Below are positions 24,690 to 36,603 of a stretch of 64,000 bases of DNA, piece after piece. A program made the position numbers and the translations under genes. The DNA lies in assembly GCA_028023455.1 (NCBI GenBank), contig JAQFVV010006255.1:248001-312000 (forward strand), read 5' to 3'. The DNA is from Epiperipatus broadwayi. Its lineage: Eukaryota > Onychophora > Udeonychophora > Euonychophora > Peripatidae. The notes under the pieces are model-generated. The model searched no databases. It was not told the DNA's origin and saw only the letters and a program-made list of their open reading frames with translations. Each line of letters begins with the position of its first letter. The stretch's first letter is position 1.

Positions 24690-26190
24690 TAAATCAGTTT
24701 GTGTTTTTTATTGGAACTTGATTTCTATTTTTATACATAACTGTCATATATTTGTATATAGACTTTTTAACTATTATTATTTTGTAAAAAATTATTTTTT
24801 TATGAGTACATATTTTTCTAACAATTTTTTATCCACAGCTATTTTTGAAAAAGCTGTCAATTATTACTTTTATAATGTAAATAACCAAGCTAAAAATAAT
24901 GTCAATTTTTACATAATTTGACATTTTTATTTGATTAATACTTATAAAAAAAAAGAAAAGAATAAAGTTCATTTAAATTCCTGTTAACATTGGGTAAGTT
25001 ATATATAATCGTCTTTAAAATAATGAAATAAATGTATGATGCTAATTGATAATATTTAAAAAATAAATAATTAATTATATAACTAGATCAGACAAAACTA
25101 TCATTTTTAAAAGCTAAAATAGTTTTTTTTTTTTTTATTATAATAAATAAAAATAAAAAAATAGTTTTTTTCCCCAAAATAATATATGTAGTAACATATG
25201 ATTGTCTAAATGTTTCTGTTGATGGCATTTAAGTGAAATTATATGCTGAAATATTTTCATCATTTAGTTCAATTGTTAAACTTTTTTCATTCAAACTTTC
25301 CTTTTTAAATATATTCAGTTAATAATAACATATACATTATCATGGTAGCACAACATTTTGGGTAGTATTACTGACATCTCTTTTTCACATATTACTGGCC
25401 CAGACACAAAACAGCTAACATGAAATTAAACTGTAAACCTTTAGAATTATGAATGAATTGAATAATGCACTCAAACCAGCTCAGCTATTCTACAAAAGGC
25501 AACATAGTAGACCTTTTATATACTTATCAGTGTCCTTTGTGATTTTCCTTTTTTTTTAAGGAAAAGATTAATGATAAGTTTCTAAACATTATGGATCATC
25601 ACATGAGTTTGAATTATGTGCCATTGTTTTATGAGCAGTGGCTTTAAATTTTTCTTTTTGTTTTTTACTTTTTCCTATTACCCCAAATTTATGTGTTTCA
25701 TCAATAGAACATATGTTCATTGATGCATGCATGATCTGTTCCTTTAGTCATGTGTTTTCTTCAAGTCATTATTTTATGTTCTTTTATTTATTTTTCAATG
25801 AGGTATCTAGTTTCATAAATTCATGCCCTTCTATATTCACATATTTTATAGGTCCCTTTATCATATTTTATAGAGGTTAGACTTCCTGAGGGTGCTATGA
25901 CTTATGAAAGGTATTCAGATATTGTAATGAAGATTCTTTTTAAATTGGTCATTTAATGGTATTTATTCATCTTCAATTTTACACTGTGCCTTATGTATTA
26001 AAGTATCAGTATAAAACCATGGAATAAATTTATTAATAGGTAGTTATTTAAAGTCTTATAAAATATGGCCAAGTACATAAAGCTATTGATTTTCACTTCA
26101 TTAAAAGCAAAGCTTCCTCAATAATTCATTTGTCCATTTTTCCAAATTTTCACATAAATAAACAAGTGTAAAATAAAGTGACTAAGCTTT
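24690..26190. other. AT-rich intronic spacer
   Basis: Short frames at 24718-24921 and 25638-25880 are Phe/Ile/Ser-rich and lack domain features. Nothing recognised. Confidence 0.5.
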
Positions 26191-26191
26191 A

Positions 26192-26223
26192 TTGCTTCAC
26201 AAAATAAAAGCTTTGTGAAGCAA
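26192..26223. repeat. Small perfect hairpin
   Basis: TTGCTTCACAAA and TTTGTGAAGCAA form 12-bp arms around an 8-base loop. No function inferred. Confidence 0.8.
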
Positions 26224-26653
26224 AAATTTGTAAAATACATAAGTTTACAATGTAAAAGCTCAAATAAATTACTTGTTTATTTTAAAAAGCATGAATAATT
26301 TTTAAACTTTAACTTATTTAACAAATTACTATTAATGAACTTACATCAATTTTTATAGGATATATATATATTATTAAATGCTTTTATTTAAGTTACTATC
26401 TTTGTTTGTTTACATTTTACACGCTTAAAAAAGAAGTGGAGTCATGTGATATATGTCTCATTTTTTATTTTATTTTTTTACAATCTCTGTTTGTTTGTAA
26501 GCACTTTTATTTAGAATAAAATTTAAAAATTAAGAATTAATACATTAATATTCAATATAATTAGTTTAAATTTGGTACATTTTTTTATAAATTTCTGGCA
26601 ATGCAAATGACTTTACAATATTATAGGTTGATTATTGAGCTTTGTAAATACAG

Positions 26654-26691
26654 AGCCGTGGTTGGGTGAACAAAACTATATTGTAAATAAG
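26654..26691 (+). CDS. C-type lectin-like domain exon, next segment (38 nt)
   Basis: It is bounded by ATACAG (ending 26653) and AAG/GTAAAT (donor 26692). The single base left over from the exon ending at 13312 joins AG CCG TGG... to give the codons for EPWLGEQNYIVNK. The joined product reads ...GHPFNYTEPWLGEQNYIVNK, which continues the CTLD consensus (Y-T-x-x-W-x-x-G-E/Q-P-N-N). The frame closes exactly on a codon boundary. This is a micro-exon, so the call rests on phase plus motif and not on length. The usual E-P-N reads E-Q-N here. The exon with W-N-D and the final Cys residues was not found downstream. The acceptor's pyrimidine tract is weak. Confidence 0.55.
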
Positions 26692-27740
26692 GTAAATATT
26701 TTTATGTCTATTATTATTTCTTTGTCTTCATATGTCTTCAATAGGATCTACACTTGGATTAAATTTTATTGGAGTTTAATTACTTATATAAATTATACCT
26801 TGTGAAAAATATTGTAAATTATAATTTAAACTACAAATCTGGGTTGCTTAATTTTGTTAATTATTAATATTAGTAATTATAAAACATATTTTATGTTGAA
26901 ATAATGTGTTAAAGAATCTATGAATTAGTCATCTTTTTCAATTTCTTTATGAAATTTTATAGTAGAAGTTTTTTAATGTTAATCTTAGAGAAAATTATAT
27001 TTTTATTCACAATTTGAAATTAAAGTGAAATATTAACTATTTTTTAAAGAATCCATTTAAACATATAAAATATATATTTCATTACAAAATGTTTTATTTC
27101 ATTGGATTATGGAGTTAATGATTATATTTAAATTTTCCTATATTATATATCTGTATTATTCTGAAAAGAAAGAAATAATAAAATATAAAAGAAATTTTTA
27201 TTGTAGAATTTAAGAAAGAAAAGAAAAGCCATTTTAATATTAATAAATAAAAATGGATATTAATGAATTGGATTTTATTAATATTTATCTTTTATTAATA
27301 GTTTTTTTTTTCAATTTATTATTGATAAAAATAAATCAAAATTTATTGGAAGAATGAATATATAAATTAAAGCTTAAATATTATAGTAAGATTGAAAATG
27401 TTTAAAAGTAAAAATATAATATAGAATTGAATTAATAATATTTATTAATAGAAGTCTTTTTTTTACAAAGAAATGTTTAAAATTTTAAACATCTATGTGT
27501 TAAAAAAACATACAAAATGTTTTTAATTAAAATCAAAGAATAATCTATAAACAAAATTTATTTATACATTTTTATGTATATATTTTTTAAGCTTTATTTT
27601 TTATCATTGCCTACTTCATCTTAAATCCAGCATATCACAATCATTCATTAGTTCAGAGATTCAGACCATCCTGCATATACATATATCTTTTGTGTCTATA
27701 CAAACATATTGAACCATAAAAATGAATATCCAAAAGTTTC
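26692..27740. other. AT-rich spacer, probably intronic
   Basis: Nothing recognised. Confidence 0.5.
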
Positions 27741-27744
27741 CTTA

Positions 27745-27872
27745 AGAACAGATTGAAATTGTTTATTGTTATTAGTATTGGTATTATCTAAGTTGTTGCC
27801 TTGACAATAGATTGAGGTTGTTGATTACTATTGATATTGGGATTGTCTAAATGTTGACTGATTTTAATGATA
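27745..27872. mobile_element. Member of the TA-associated foldback family
   Basis: TTGTTGCCTTGACAATAGATTG plus GATATTGGGATTGTCTAAAT and GTTGACTGATTTTAATGATA, followed by TA repeats. It shares its core with 7109-7225 but has two direct versions of the GGTATTATCTAAGTTG-type arm, so it is rearranged. Confidence 0.7.
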
Positions 27873-28490
27873 TATATATACATAATAAAGAACAGAAGTA
27901 TACTCTACATAATAATTATCATCTGAATTTATGAGAACAAAAAAGCAGATGCCACATATTCTTCAGATTGTCTATATATTATAGAATCTTTAAATTGACT
28001 TACAAAAATTGTGTCTTTAATTTTTCTCTTTGTAAAATATCTGTATTTCTTTAATATTCTTATATAATATGAATTAAAGATAAATTTAAATTACAATATT
28101 TTTTGATCAAAGTAAATTGAAGCAATATTAGACTGATTATATATAGCATTTTATATGGTTATTGAATAGCTTAATCTTTTTTTCAAAGCATATTCTGATG
28201 TACCAATATATATATTTTTTGCATATATATAAAATTTGATTAATGATATTACTTTTTTGCTTTGTATAAGATTTTTAAAATTATTAACTAATCTGTTTAC
28301 ATTTGGATGAACATAAAATGAATTACTGTATTTTTCATCAAATAATTTTTAATAAATTTTGATTGAATATTTGAAAAAGCATAGATATCCATTTTTTTAT
28401 TATTTTTGTTTATATTGTTGTTATAGGATGTATTATTAAACTTATTTAGTGTATTTAGATGTTGCATTTTATCATATACTATATTTATAA
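27873..28490. other. AT-rich spacer
   Basis: Nothing recognised. Confidence 0.5.
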
Positions 28491-28616
28491 GTCTGGGGAT
28501 ATTGGATTAGTAGGCACTAGATGGGGATTTTATGCACAAGCCTTCTGGAATCCATTGATTATTCTGGCTTGCACTGAGTGGCAATACGTATAGAGAGTTT
28601 TGCCTGTTTTAATAAC
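28491..28616 (+). mobile_element. Single arm of the 42.2-kb foldback family
   Basis: GTCTGGGGATATTGGATTAG continues GTAGGCACTAGATGGGGATTTTATGC (shortened here) and ends GAGAGTTTTGCCTG. It matches the right arm of 42236-42502 across its length, including AGCCTTCTGG and CCATTGATTATTCTGGCTTG. No left arm is present. Confidence 0.9.
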
Positions 28617-28653
28617 AGTTAAGAAGCAAGCATAAGAAATGGTGAGCATGTGA

Positions 28654-28786
28654 TGTTCATTTGTCTTTGTAACCAAATTTGCATACATTTGTTCATTTCT
28701 GTAATGAAGTGATTTCTTTCTTCTTTATAACCTAAAGCTGAGTTCACTTTTGGTGAAAGTCACCAAAATCATAGCTCTCTTAAATT
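28654..28786 (+). repeat. Foldback family arm (left), paired with 29676-29770
   Basis: CATTTGTCTTTGTAACCAAA, AATGAAGTGATTTCTTTCTT and TTATAACCTAAAGCTGAGTT occur in order. The inverted arm lies about 0.9 kb to the right and the Penelope fragment lies between. A compact form with both arms adjacent is at 39848-40016. Confidence 0.7.
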
Positions 28787-29021
28787 GATTATTCTTACTG
28801 CTTTATTTATACTGTAATGTGATTATGCAGGCATTTTTATTTAAGTTAATCCATTTAAATATTCTATTTGTTAGATAATTGGATGCTATTCTTTTCTTTA
28901 TATATATATACTCTTGTCTAATTGGCTGTAAACTATGACTTCTAGAGTTTTTTTTCCATCATTGGGTTCCATGCACATTAGGTTGACTGTTTGTCACTTA
29001 AAGCTATGATCAAATTGTTTT

Positions 29022-29290
29022 TCATTGTCCCACAAAACAGACATATTCCACATTGTTTATAGCTTGCTTATATAAGTATTTATGTTGTTCTAATCCTATT
29101 GAGATACTAATTCTAATTTCCTCACATACAGCAATGCAGTCTATGCTGTTACATGGAATATATATTATCTGTGGTGTGTCCTCCATTTGTAATTTATCTT
29201 TTGTGTTGTTAATCAACCTATTAAGATTAGGAGAAGTATGGAAACTAACTTCGAAAGTTGGCTCTCAGATCCTTTTTATTTTGTTTATTA
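29022..29290 (-). pseudogene. Second Penelope-like fragment (linker and decayed GIY-YIG)
   Basis: Minus-strand translation shows PNLNRLINNTKDKLQMEDTP, then QIIYIPCNSIDCIAVCEEI and GLEQHKYLYKQA. This follows the Penelope pattern of a linker (P-N-L-R-R-L-x-x-x-K-D-K-L-...-D-T-P-G-V-V-Y-x-I-P-C) leading into a GIY-YIG domain. The YIGETGR motif is lost (CEEIRIS in its place), so the nuclease is dead. The linker differs from that of the 3.7-kb element, which suggests a different Penelope lineage. No RT block was found upstream on this strand. The remnant sits between inverted arms of one foldback family. Confidence 0.7.
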
Positions 29291-29675
29291 ATCTTGGAAT
29301 ATAAGGCATGCTGACCCATGATTTAGTTTTAATTTATGGTTTAAAAAGTTCACTTTATATTTCTATGAAATTGTTTAATAATATTCATGAGAATGTTTTT
29401 GCTATAACCTACACTACATAGATATTTTATATATTTATCTATGTTGGCTTTTCTGTCTGCATCATATTTACAAAGTTTAAATTTCTTTTAAGAAATGCTT
29501 TAAATCCTGCTAATTTATGATCCGTTGATGTTTTAGATTGTGGATGGATAAACAAAAAAGAAAACAGTATCCAGTTATCTAGCAAATGTAATATTTAAAT
29601 TAACTAATTTAAATAAAATGCATCCATAATCATTTTACAGTATAAATAAATCAGCAACAATAATTAATTTGAATG

Positions 29676-29770
29676 CTATGATTATGATGAACTTCACTGA
29701 AAGTGCACTCAGCTTTAGGTTATAAAGAAAAAAGAAACCACTTCATTATGCAGACAAATATATGCCATAT
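29676..29770 (-). repeat. Foldback family arm (right), inverted to 28654-28786
   Basis: CACTGAAAGTGCACTCAGCT continues TTAGGTTATAAAG and CCACTTCATTATGCAGACAA. This is the reverse complement of the arm at 28.7 kb. Confidence 0.7.
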
Positions 29771-29798
29771 ATATATGTTGATACGAAGATTTTCACGG

Positions 29799-30035
29799 GT
29801 TATATATAAAAGACATATTTTACGGGTTCATCCGTGTTAAAATATTTTAAATATTGCTATTGGTGGAACTTTAACATTTTTTTCAAATCAGTGATTGTAG
29901 TGCCTCTACATCCACCTTTCTACTTTTTATCACTCAGTGGATGACTTGTGCTACCAAGTCGAAATGTCAGTATATCAATATTTAAAATATTTTAACATGG
30001 ATGAACCCACAAAATATGTCTTTTATATATATAAT
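29799..30035. mobile_element. Foldback element with ribozyme-like central hairpin
   Basis: The arms 29799-29857 (TTATATATAAAAGACATATT...) and 29977-30035 are inverted copies. The about 120-bp centre includes CAGTGGATGA (29934), then CTTG...CAAG and TCGAAATGTC (29959). This resembles a hammerhead-type core: a CUGAUGA-like box, stem II and GAAA. The first box is imperfect (GGATGA), so activity is not claimed. Confidence 0.8.
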
Positions 30036-30529
30036 GGGGTCCTTATTTTTAATGACTATAGGTACTTCTATTCTGTGAACAGAATTAGTTATGCCACCTA
30101 ATGAAAGCTTTGGTAATTAATAGATGACAGTTGTAATAAATTCCTATCCAGTGTTGTAGTGTGCGCTGTTCCAAAATTAGTTTCTCCTTATTGCTTTTAT
30201 AAGTAAGGATTTTGAATCTTAGAATAATGAAACTAGACTTTTATCTAATGCACCTCCACTCTAGAAGTCATCATTTTTTGGTTTTATTATCAAGTCATCT
30301 GCCCAAATAGGCTGACTTAAAAAAATAACATTTTTTTCTGTTAGGATTGGTAGCTTGATAGTGCAACAAAAAGGTATAAAATGGCTGCAAGAAAAAAGGT
30401 GCATTATACACCAAGATACATGTGTAATGTTCAATCAAATCTAAATAGTTCCTCAATGATGAAAGCCATAAGTTAGAAACTAACCTGGGAATGTTTGAAT
30501 AAAACCACACTGGATAAGGAATTATTAAA

Positions 30530-31800
30530 AACTATCGTCTGGCATCTATTGACTACTAAAGCTTATGATAAATGGCATAAAAGTGGTAATGAACAGAAGA
30601 AATAGACAAAAATAATTTGATAATGAGTTTGTCATGTGATGCCTTTAATGGTATAAATACTATTTCTGGATAAGTAATATAAATACCTAAGGTTGTAAAA
30701 ATTATCAAGGCTATCATAATATGTAGAAAGAAAACTGGTTTAGATCTATATAACTATGCAAGAAAATAAGGTCTCTGGTTTTATTGGTCATATGCTTTGG
30801 ATTTGAAAATTTATGAAAAGCATTTGATTCCATAAGCAATCCTATGATGATTAAACATTGGATCAATAATATATATGGACTCATATATTATCAAATTTTT
30901 GAAGAATATTTATCAAAATATGACAGCATCAATTTGATTACATAGTTATTCTAAGAAGATTAATATTGAGAAAGATTATGTCATGATTATTCTACATCTC
31001 CAAAACTTTTTGCAGCATTTTTACAAGAATTCTTTGTGGATTAAAATGGGAATCTAAAAGAATAAAAGTGAATAGAGATTCTTTAAGTTATCTAGATTTT
31101 GCATATGATGTTGTTGTTTTTTTAAGTAATGTTTCAAAGCTTCTGCAAATATTACAAGAGTTATCAAATGAAAGTAGGAAAATTGTGACTAAAGATAAAT
31201 GCTAAAAAAACTAATGTTCAATGTATTTTTGGCAGAAGAAGAAATAGAAGTTAATGACTATAAACATCTTGACCAGATTATTAATATAGACCAAAACATA
31301 ATGAATGCATTTAATCATAGAATAATAAGTGCTTTTGCTAGAAATAACAATATTAAAGGAAATGTGCTTATAAGTTTGAAAAGGGGAGTTTTTAGAAGTG
31401 TTTTACTAGTTCTTACATATGGATGTAAGACTTGACACTTAGTAAAAGAGTAGTACAGAAATTTTGTATCACTCAGCAAAGTGTGGAGATATGTATGTTA
31501 GGAATATATGGGTGAGAGAACAAACAGGTATCACTGACATCATTTAAAGAATTAAGAAATTTAAATGGAACTGGACTGAACATATTTCAAGAAGAGATGA
31601 TAATAAATGGACTGTTGATGTTTTAAACTCTAGCCCAAAAACGGTCTATGTAATAAAAAGATGGATGAAATAACGATATTGGCTAATGTATTGTAGAAAA
31701 TAGAAGCTCGGATCAGAAACATTCAATCAAACTTGGAGAGATCTTTATTTTAGAGGGAATCAATAATAATAGAAGATAATGATGATGATGTATTCAGTAT
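30530..31800 (+). mobile_element. RTE-clade LINE remnant, 5'-truncated
   Basis: Broken plus-strand translation gives RT blocks in order: KAFDSI-like (about 30800), SLSYLDFAYDVVVFLSN (about 31080-31135), QELSNESRKI, LISLKRGVFRSVLLVLTYGC (about 31370-31430), and RRDDNKWTVDVL (about 31590). The catalytic FADD reads FAYD, and many stops break the frame. The 3' end carries GAT repeats (31779-31793), usual for RTE elements. It is related to the minus-strand copy at 43.9 kb. The 78-residue frame at 31199-31435 is one surviving piece. Confidence 0.8.
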
Positions 31801-32675
31801 ATTTAAAAAAGTAAGTATACCTAGTATATGTTATAAAGGGTTTTTTTTTTTTTCAATTTTGTGCGAAACGTTAAAACTTTTAACTATATCGCTACACCAT
31901 AAGCACTCTTACCATTACTGTTCTGATAAGTTTGTTTATATTTTATTAATATTCTCACAAGGCTGATATTTATATTTTTAATAATGCAACATTGTTTATT
32001 ATTAAATATTTTAAAAAAATTGTATCTTTATCTTGTACTTTGTAAACTTATATAAAATTCTAAAAATACTTTCATAATAAATTTATCTTTTTATTAATAC
32101 AGATTTATTGAGAACGTTTACCGTATTTTTGCACATCATTCTAAAATGAGAGACGCTTTAGTGATCATGTTTAAACCTTTAATTAAGGCAATATTGACAA
32201 AATACCCCAAAATTAGTGGCCCCAAATTTTTACTATCCTATAAATAAAAATATATATTTTATTATTATATGAATATTATCAAAGTTTATGCATTTGTTTA
32301 TTTCCTTTATATCGTACACTTAGTTTTAATTAATAACTTAATATAAAACAACTGCAGTTCCCATTTTATCACAGTAAACCTTTTGGTATCAGACACATCT
32401 GAATACTCATTAATCTTTATTTTAATATCGTTTTTGGAATAATTAAGCTTCAAATTTTCACTGACTTTACTTTATAAATGTTAGCTTTCTATCTTTCTTT
32501 TTTATTTACTTTTTTCAAATGTTTCTTATTTTCAATCTCTTTTAGACTCTCACTTGCATCATAATCTTCTCAAACTAATTATTGTTGAAGAATATTAGAT
32601 TCATAATTTCTTGACATAAAATGTCAGTAACTACTATACAAATATCTTTGTTTCTTTTGTTGATCTTATCTTTGT
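31801..32675. other. AT-rich spacer
   Basis: Nothing recognised apart from a T-run at about 31838-31852. Confidence 0.5.
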
Positions 32676-32689
32676 AAAACTTTATTATT

Positions 32690-32786
32690 ATTTTTTTTCT
32701 TGTGTCAAAGCATCAGCTGGGAAGCGAACCCGGGACAACTGCTTGTAAGGCAGCTGCGCTAACCACTCGGCCACCAACGCTTGACA
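32690..32786 (-). mobile_element. tRNA-derived SINE with perfect 14-bp target duplication
   Basis: On the minus strand it starts GTCAAGCGTTGGTGGCCGAG, with an A-box TGGCCGAGTGG and a B-box region GGGTTCGCTTCC, the internal pol III promoter of a Ser/Leu-like tRNA, and then an A-rich tail. AAAACTTTATTATT occurs at 32676-32689 and 32787-32800, a perfect 14-bp target duplication. It is therefore a recent retroposed copy. Related copies are at 59857 and 34404, and a fragment is at 23544. Confidence 0.93.
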
Positions 32787-32800
32787 AAAACTTTATTATT

Positions 32801-34400
32801 TGGATTGGAAGACAATTAGGAAAACAAAAATGACTGCTTATTTTTATTTTTAATGGTTTGAAATCTGCTAATGAGGAAGTCTGCAGGTTGCTATTTCAAA
32901 TATACGAATTGCCCAAATAAGGTTTTCACTGATGGTAAAGCATGACTACTTTTGATAAGTCATGGTAACAAAATAAATATCAATAGAAAAAAAGATGATA
33001 ATTCTTAACAGCATTTCTGCTGTACAATTTAAAATTAGTGATTATGACTTAGAAGAGGTAGGCAAAAACTATTATCTAAAAATATTTCTGTACAAAAAGA
33101 ATTTGAAGAAGATTTTAACATAATTTTTAAAAAAATCTAAGGATATGTTGAATAATTCCAGAATTTAAAACAGAATTACAGATTTTTCAGGATATTATAC
33201 ATTTTTGTGATTTTAGTTAGATATAAACTTTGAAAATAACCCACCAAATATGCACTATATATCAACAAATATGATGTGACCAGCATGGATATTTATATGA
33301 TCAGGTACAAGGAGGTGAGAAATATACATTAATATTTTTGGATCATGAAAGTAAATTTGGCCACAAATTTAACTTAACAATGGCTAAAATAATCTGTTTA
33401 AAAGGAGGGGAGTGAAAGACTAAGATTAAAGAGTCCTGGATGATTGCAAAGGATTACCATACTATAAATAAGAAGGACTCATGTAATCCTCTTTCAAAAA
33501 AATGGAACATTTAGATAAATTTGCATATAGCAAAACATAATTAAATATTAAATTAAGTCCTGAAAAACATATGCCATGAATATTATATAGACTCCTGAAT
33601 GCAAATACTATGAATATAATGAAATTGTTCATCAAAAGCATGCTAAGCAGTAAATAAAATAAATTTATATAAAGTTTATATTTTCTGTGTAAATATTAAA
33701 AACATTTATATAATTTTTAAGAAAAAGAATTGAACATAAACATGAATTAACTAAAAATTAAACTTCAAAAGTTGTAGAGGTTGGTTAGGCTTCATATTTA
33801 TAAAGATTAGAAAAGAATGAAAAGAAAGCCCCAGAATGCATAATGGCTGACCTAGAAAAAATATAAATTAAGAATTTTAAAAATCTTAGAAAGTTATAAA
33901 AGAAAATCAAACAGATGGAGAAGATGAGTCAAAAAACATTTTTATTATTACTATGATGGGGTAATACATGCTTCTTATTTTTATTGAAATTAAGAATATC
34001 TCAACCAATTAAATCAAAACACAAATCCATCGGCAATCATCGTTCTTTAATGCAGGACTCTTTAAAACATCAAATCTATTTAATTTTTTATCTCATTTCC
34101 ATAGCATTATCATTGTCATAAAAACTTTAAAGAATTACTTTTTATATACTCATCTAATCTACATTCAGTTTTGTATAAATTAATTATTTACATCTTTTCT
34201 GATTGAATTTGTACTGTAGTAATAAATGGTAAACATTTTTATATTTCCTTTACGTGAAAATATATTTTCTTGTCGCAATGCTTTAAAAAATCATTGCCTT
34301 TCTTACTTTCTCATAAAATGACTCACTCCTGATAATCTGCTTATTTCTATTGAGGTAATATGTGCAAATGGTAGATGCTGTAAGAGAGAAGGAGAAACCG
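32801..34400. other. AT-rich stretch, possibly decayed retroelement
   Basis: The A-rich plus strand contains broken coding-like words but I could not name a family. Low confidence in any content. Confidence 0.35.
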
Positions 34401-34403
34401 AGA

Positions 34404-34490
34404 GTTCATCGCAGCAGCCTTGCAAGCAAGTAGTTGGTTGCAGACAGTTGTGGGTTCGCCTCCCAGCCGATGCTATGACATATGAGAAAA
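34404..34490 (+). mobile_element. Degenerate tRNA-derived SINE
   Basis: GCAGCAGCCTTGCAAGCAAG, a B-box-like GGGTTCGCCTCCC and CAGCCGATGCTATGACATAT are followed by an A-run. It is the same family as the 59.9-kb SINE, with a damaged 5' head and an expanded middle. Confidence 0.8.
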
Positions 34491-34859
34491 AAAAATGATA
34501 GCAAATTAAACATAAGAATCAGGAAATGTAAGCTTATCAGTTAATTAAAAATATTTACACTTGAATTTTGACAATAATGTGTTAAATTTGCTTTGTAGAT
34601 TCTTAGTAATCACTATCATTTTGTTTAATTGTTTTGGAACAAAATGTAAATTGACAAACTTATTTTTATTTAGTTATAAAAATCAAACATAATTAAAACG
34701 TAAAAATACAGGAAATCATCATATTTTTAAATTATTCTTTCTGAATTGCTCAAAAAACCCATTGCTAAAAAGTATATACAAAATACAGAATTAGTTTACA
34801 GAAACAGGTAGTACTTTCGTATTATACTTGCTATGACGTATTACTCTGGTAATGTATTG

Positions 34860-34979
34860 TTCTAAGTTTGTGGTGTGTTTAAAATAATGCCTTCAAGCAA
34901 TGTGTGGACAAACTTAATCAATAAAATTTGCCAGAAGATCCCATGGAGGTGTTATTTTACACAAATCTCAAACTTAGAA
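34860..34979. mobile_element. Small foldback element
   Basis: TTCTAAGTTTGTGGTGTGTT at the left pairs with CACAAATCTCAAACTTAGAA at the right. There are about 29-bp arms with mismatches and a loop of about 60 bases. Confidence 0.7.
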
Positions 34980-36490
34980 TGAAAGTTCAAATCTCAGTAT
35001 GAAAAACGGAAAAACAAATTATGATACTAAATAAAAACAGTTGTGACTTTTAAATACAGCATTTTTTGTGAATCTTTATTATGACACTTTGTGCAGTCAA
35101 AGCCATCCTTTCCCCTTCAAGCATAATGTGTTATTTTGTGCTGTCATGAGAACCAAACATGTGTAATACCAAGCTCCAAATCAAAAAAAAAAAAAACACA
35201 TCTTATTTCCAATAATAGAGGAATATATTTATTATGGAAAAAGAAGGAATATGAAAAAGAACTCTGAAAGTTTTTTATGTGGTGAGCAACAAAGTTTTGG
35301 CTGCAAGTTTAACATTATACTTAAATATTTTTTTAGAAATATATATATAAAGTTTTGTCAAAAAAAATCATAAATATATAAAGTTTTAATTTGAAGTGTA
35401 TATCTTAAAATATAAAACCATATTACTTACAAATGATGCAAGAGATGTATTATATTGTAGAGGATAAAAAGGTCACTGTGGCAGACTGAACTATTTAATA
35501 TCTAAAATGGGAAAAAAATGATGTTTATTTAACATGGATTAGTCATGTCAGGATTCTTGGTTGCTAAGATATCATAAATGGAAACTTTGAATAAATATTA
35601 CTGGATGCAAACATCACAGGAGTAATACCTCATAGTAGGAATATTATCAAAGTATCAAATAGGCTTACTATAAAGAAAAAAGTTTTCTTTTTAATTTTTT
35701 TATATATTTTATTTTACATTAAATCCTAAAAAACTGTGCTATAGATCAGATAGAGACTATTCTCATATTGAGATTTTCAATATAATTACTATATGTCACT
35801 CAACACACATAAAGTAATTTCTATATTTTTTGAACATGATTTTAAGAAAAGTAGTAAAAGTCATGTTAATCCACATTCTTAGATAATGGTTGTCTTGAAA
35901 GATATTGATGTGATCTTTTGGACACATTATTCATTGATATAGAATTGAATATTCAATTTTTGATTAATTTATGACAACAGTGATTCTATCAGCATATCCT
36001 AGATACAGATGATTTAATAAAGAATAAAAATCCACATATAACATTATTCAAAACAAATTATAAGCTTCTGTAAATTATAATTTTTCCATAAAGTAGGACT
36101 ATATATGAATTTATAATTATTATTAATTGCATCTGATGAAAAACCACAATATCAAATTTTCAAATATAATAATATTAAAACTTTGAGTAATAAGTTATTT
36201 GTTTGCATCTAATAAACATAATCTTTATGAGAAATTGTTCAAATCTTTAATAATAATTATACAATTGTCTCATATTTGCCCCCAAATATTGTTTGTTAAT
36301 AATGATCAGAAAAAAATATTGTTAAAAAATTGAATCTCTTTATAAACTCAAAAGAAATGCACAGTTAATTTCATCAAAACTTTGAAATTATGATTTTTTT
36401 ATATATTTAAAAGCATATGGCAATTGTTTTAAGTGATCATCAAAAATAAGCTTTATGGATTTAGAAATTCTGTTATAAACACTTAATAAC
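34980..36490. other. AT-rich spacer
   Basis: No gene or repeat recognised. Confidence 0.45.
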
Positions 36491-36495
36491 TATCA

Positions 36496-36603
36496 ATGGT
36501 GAAATGCCTTTGTTTTATATTGATAGTAGAATGCTTTTGTTATGTAGTGATGGTAGAATGCCTTTGTTATATGTCAATGATAGAATGTCTTTCTTATATT
36601 CCC
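36496..36603 (+). repeat. 27-bp minisatellite, four copies
   Basis: Units ATGGTGAAATGCCTTTGTTT..., ATAGTAGAATGCTTTTGTTA..., ATGGTAGAATGCCTTTGTTA... and ATGATAGAATGTCTTTCTTA... start at 36496, 36523, 36550 and 36577. Because 27 is a multiple of 3, they stay open and encode a repeating 9-residue M-V-E-C-L-C-Y pattern. There is no evidence of expression. Confidence 0.92.

Noticed and set aside
32690-32786. Functional tRNA-Ser/Leu gene
   Set aside because: Promoter boxes are present but the acceptor stem is not matched, an A-rich tail and target duplication follow, and related copies are dispersed, so it is a SINE.
32860-33650. Possible decayed LINE coding sequence
   Set aside because: Coding-like words occur, but no RT motif or ordered block could be identified.
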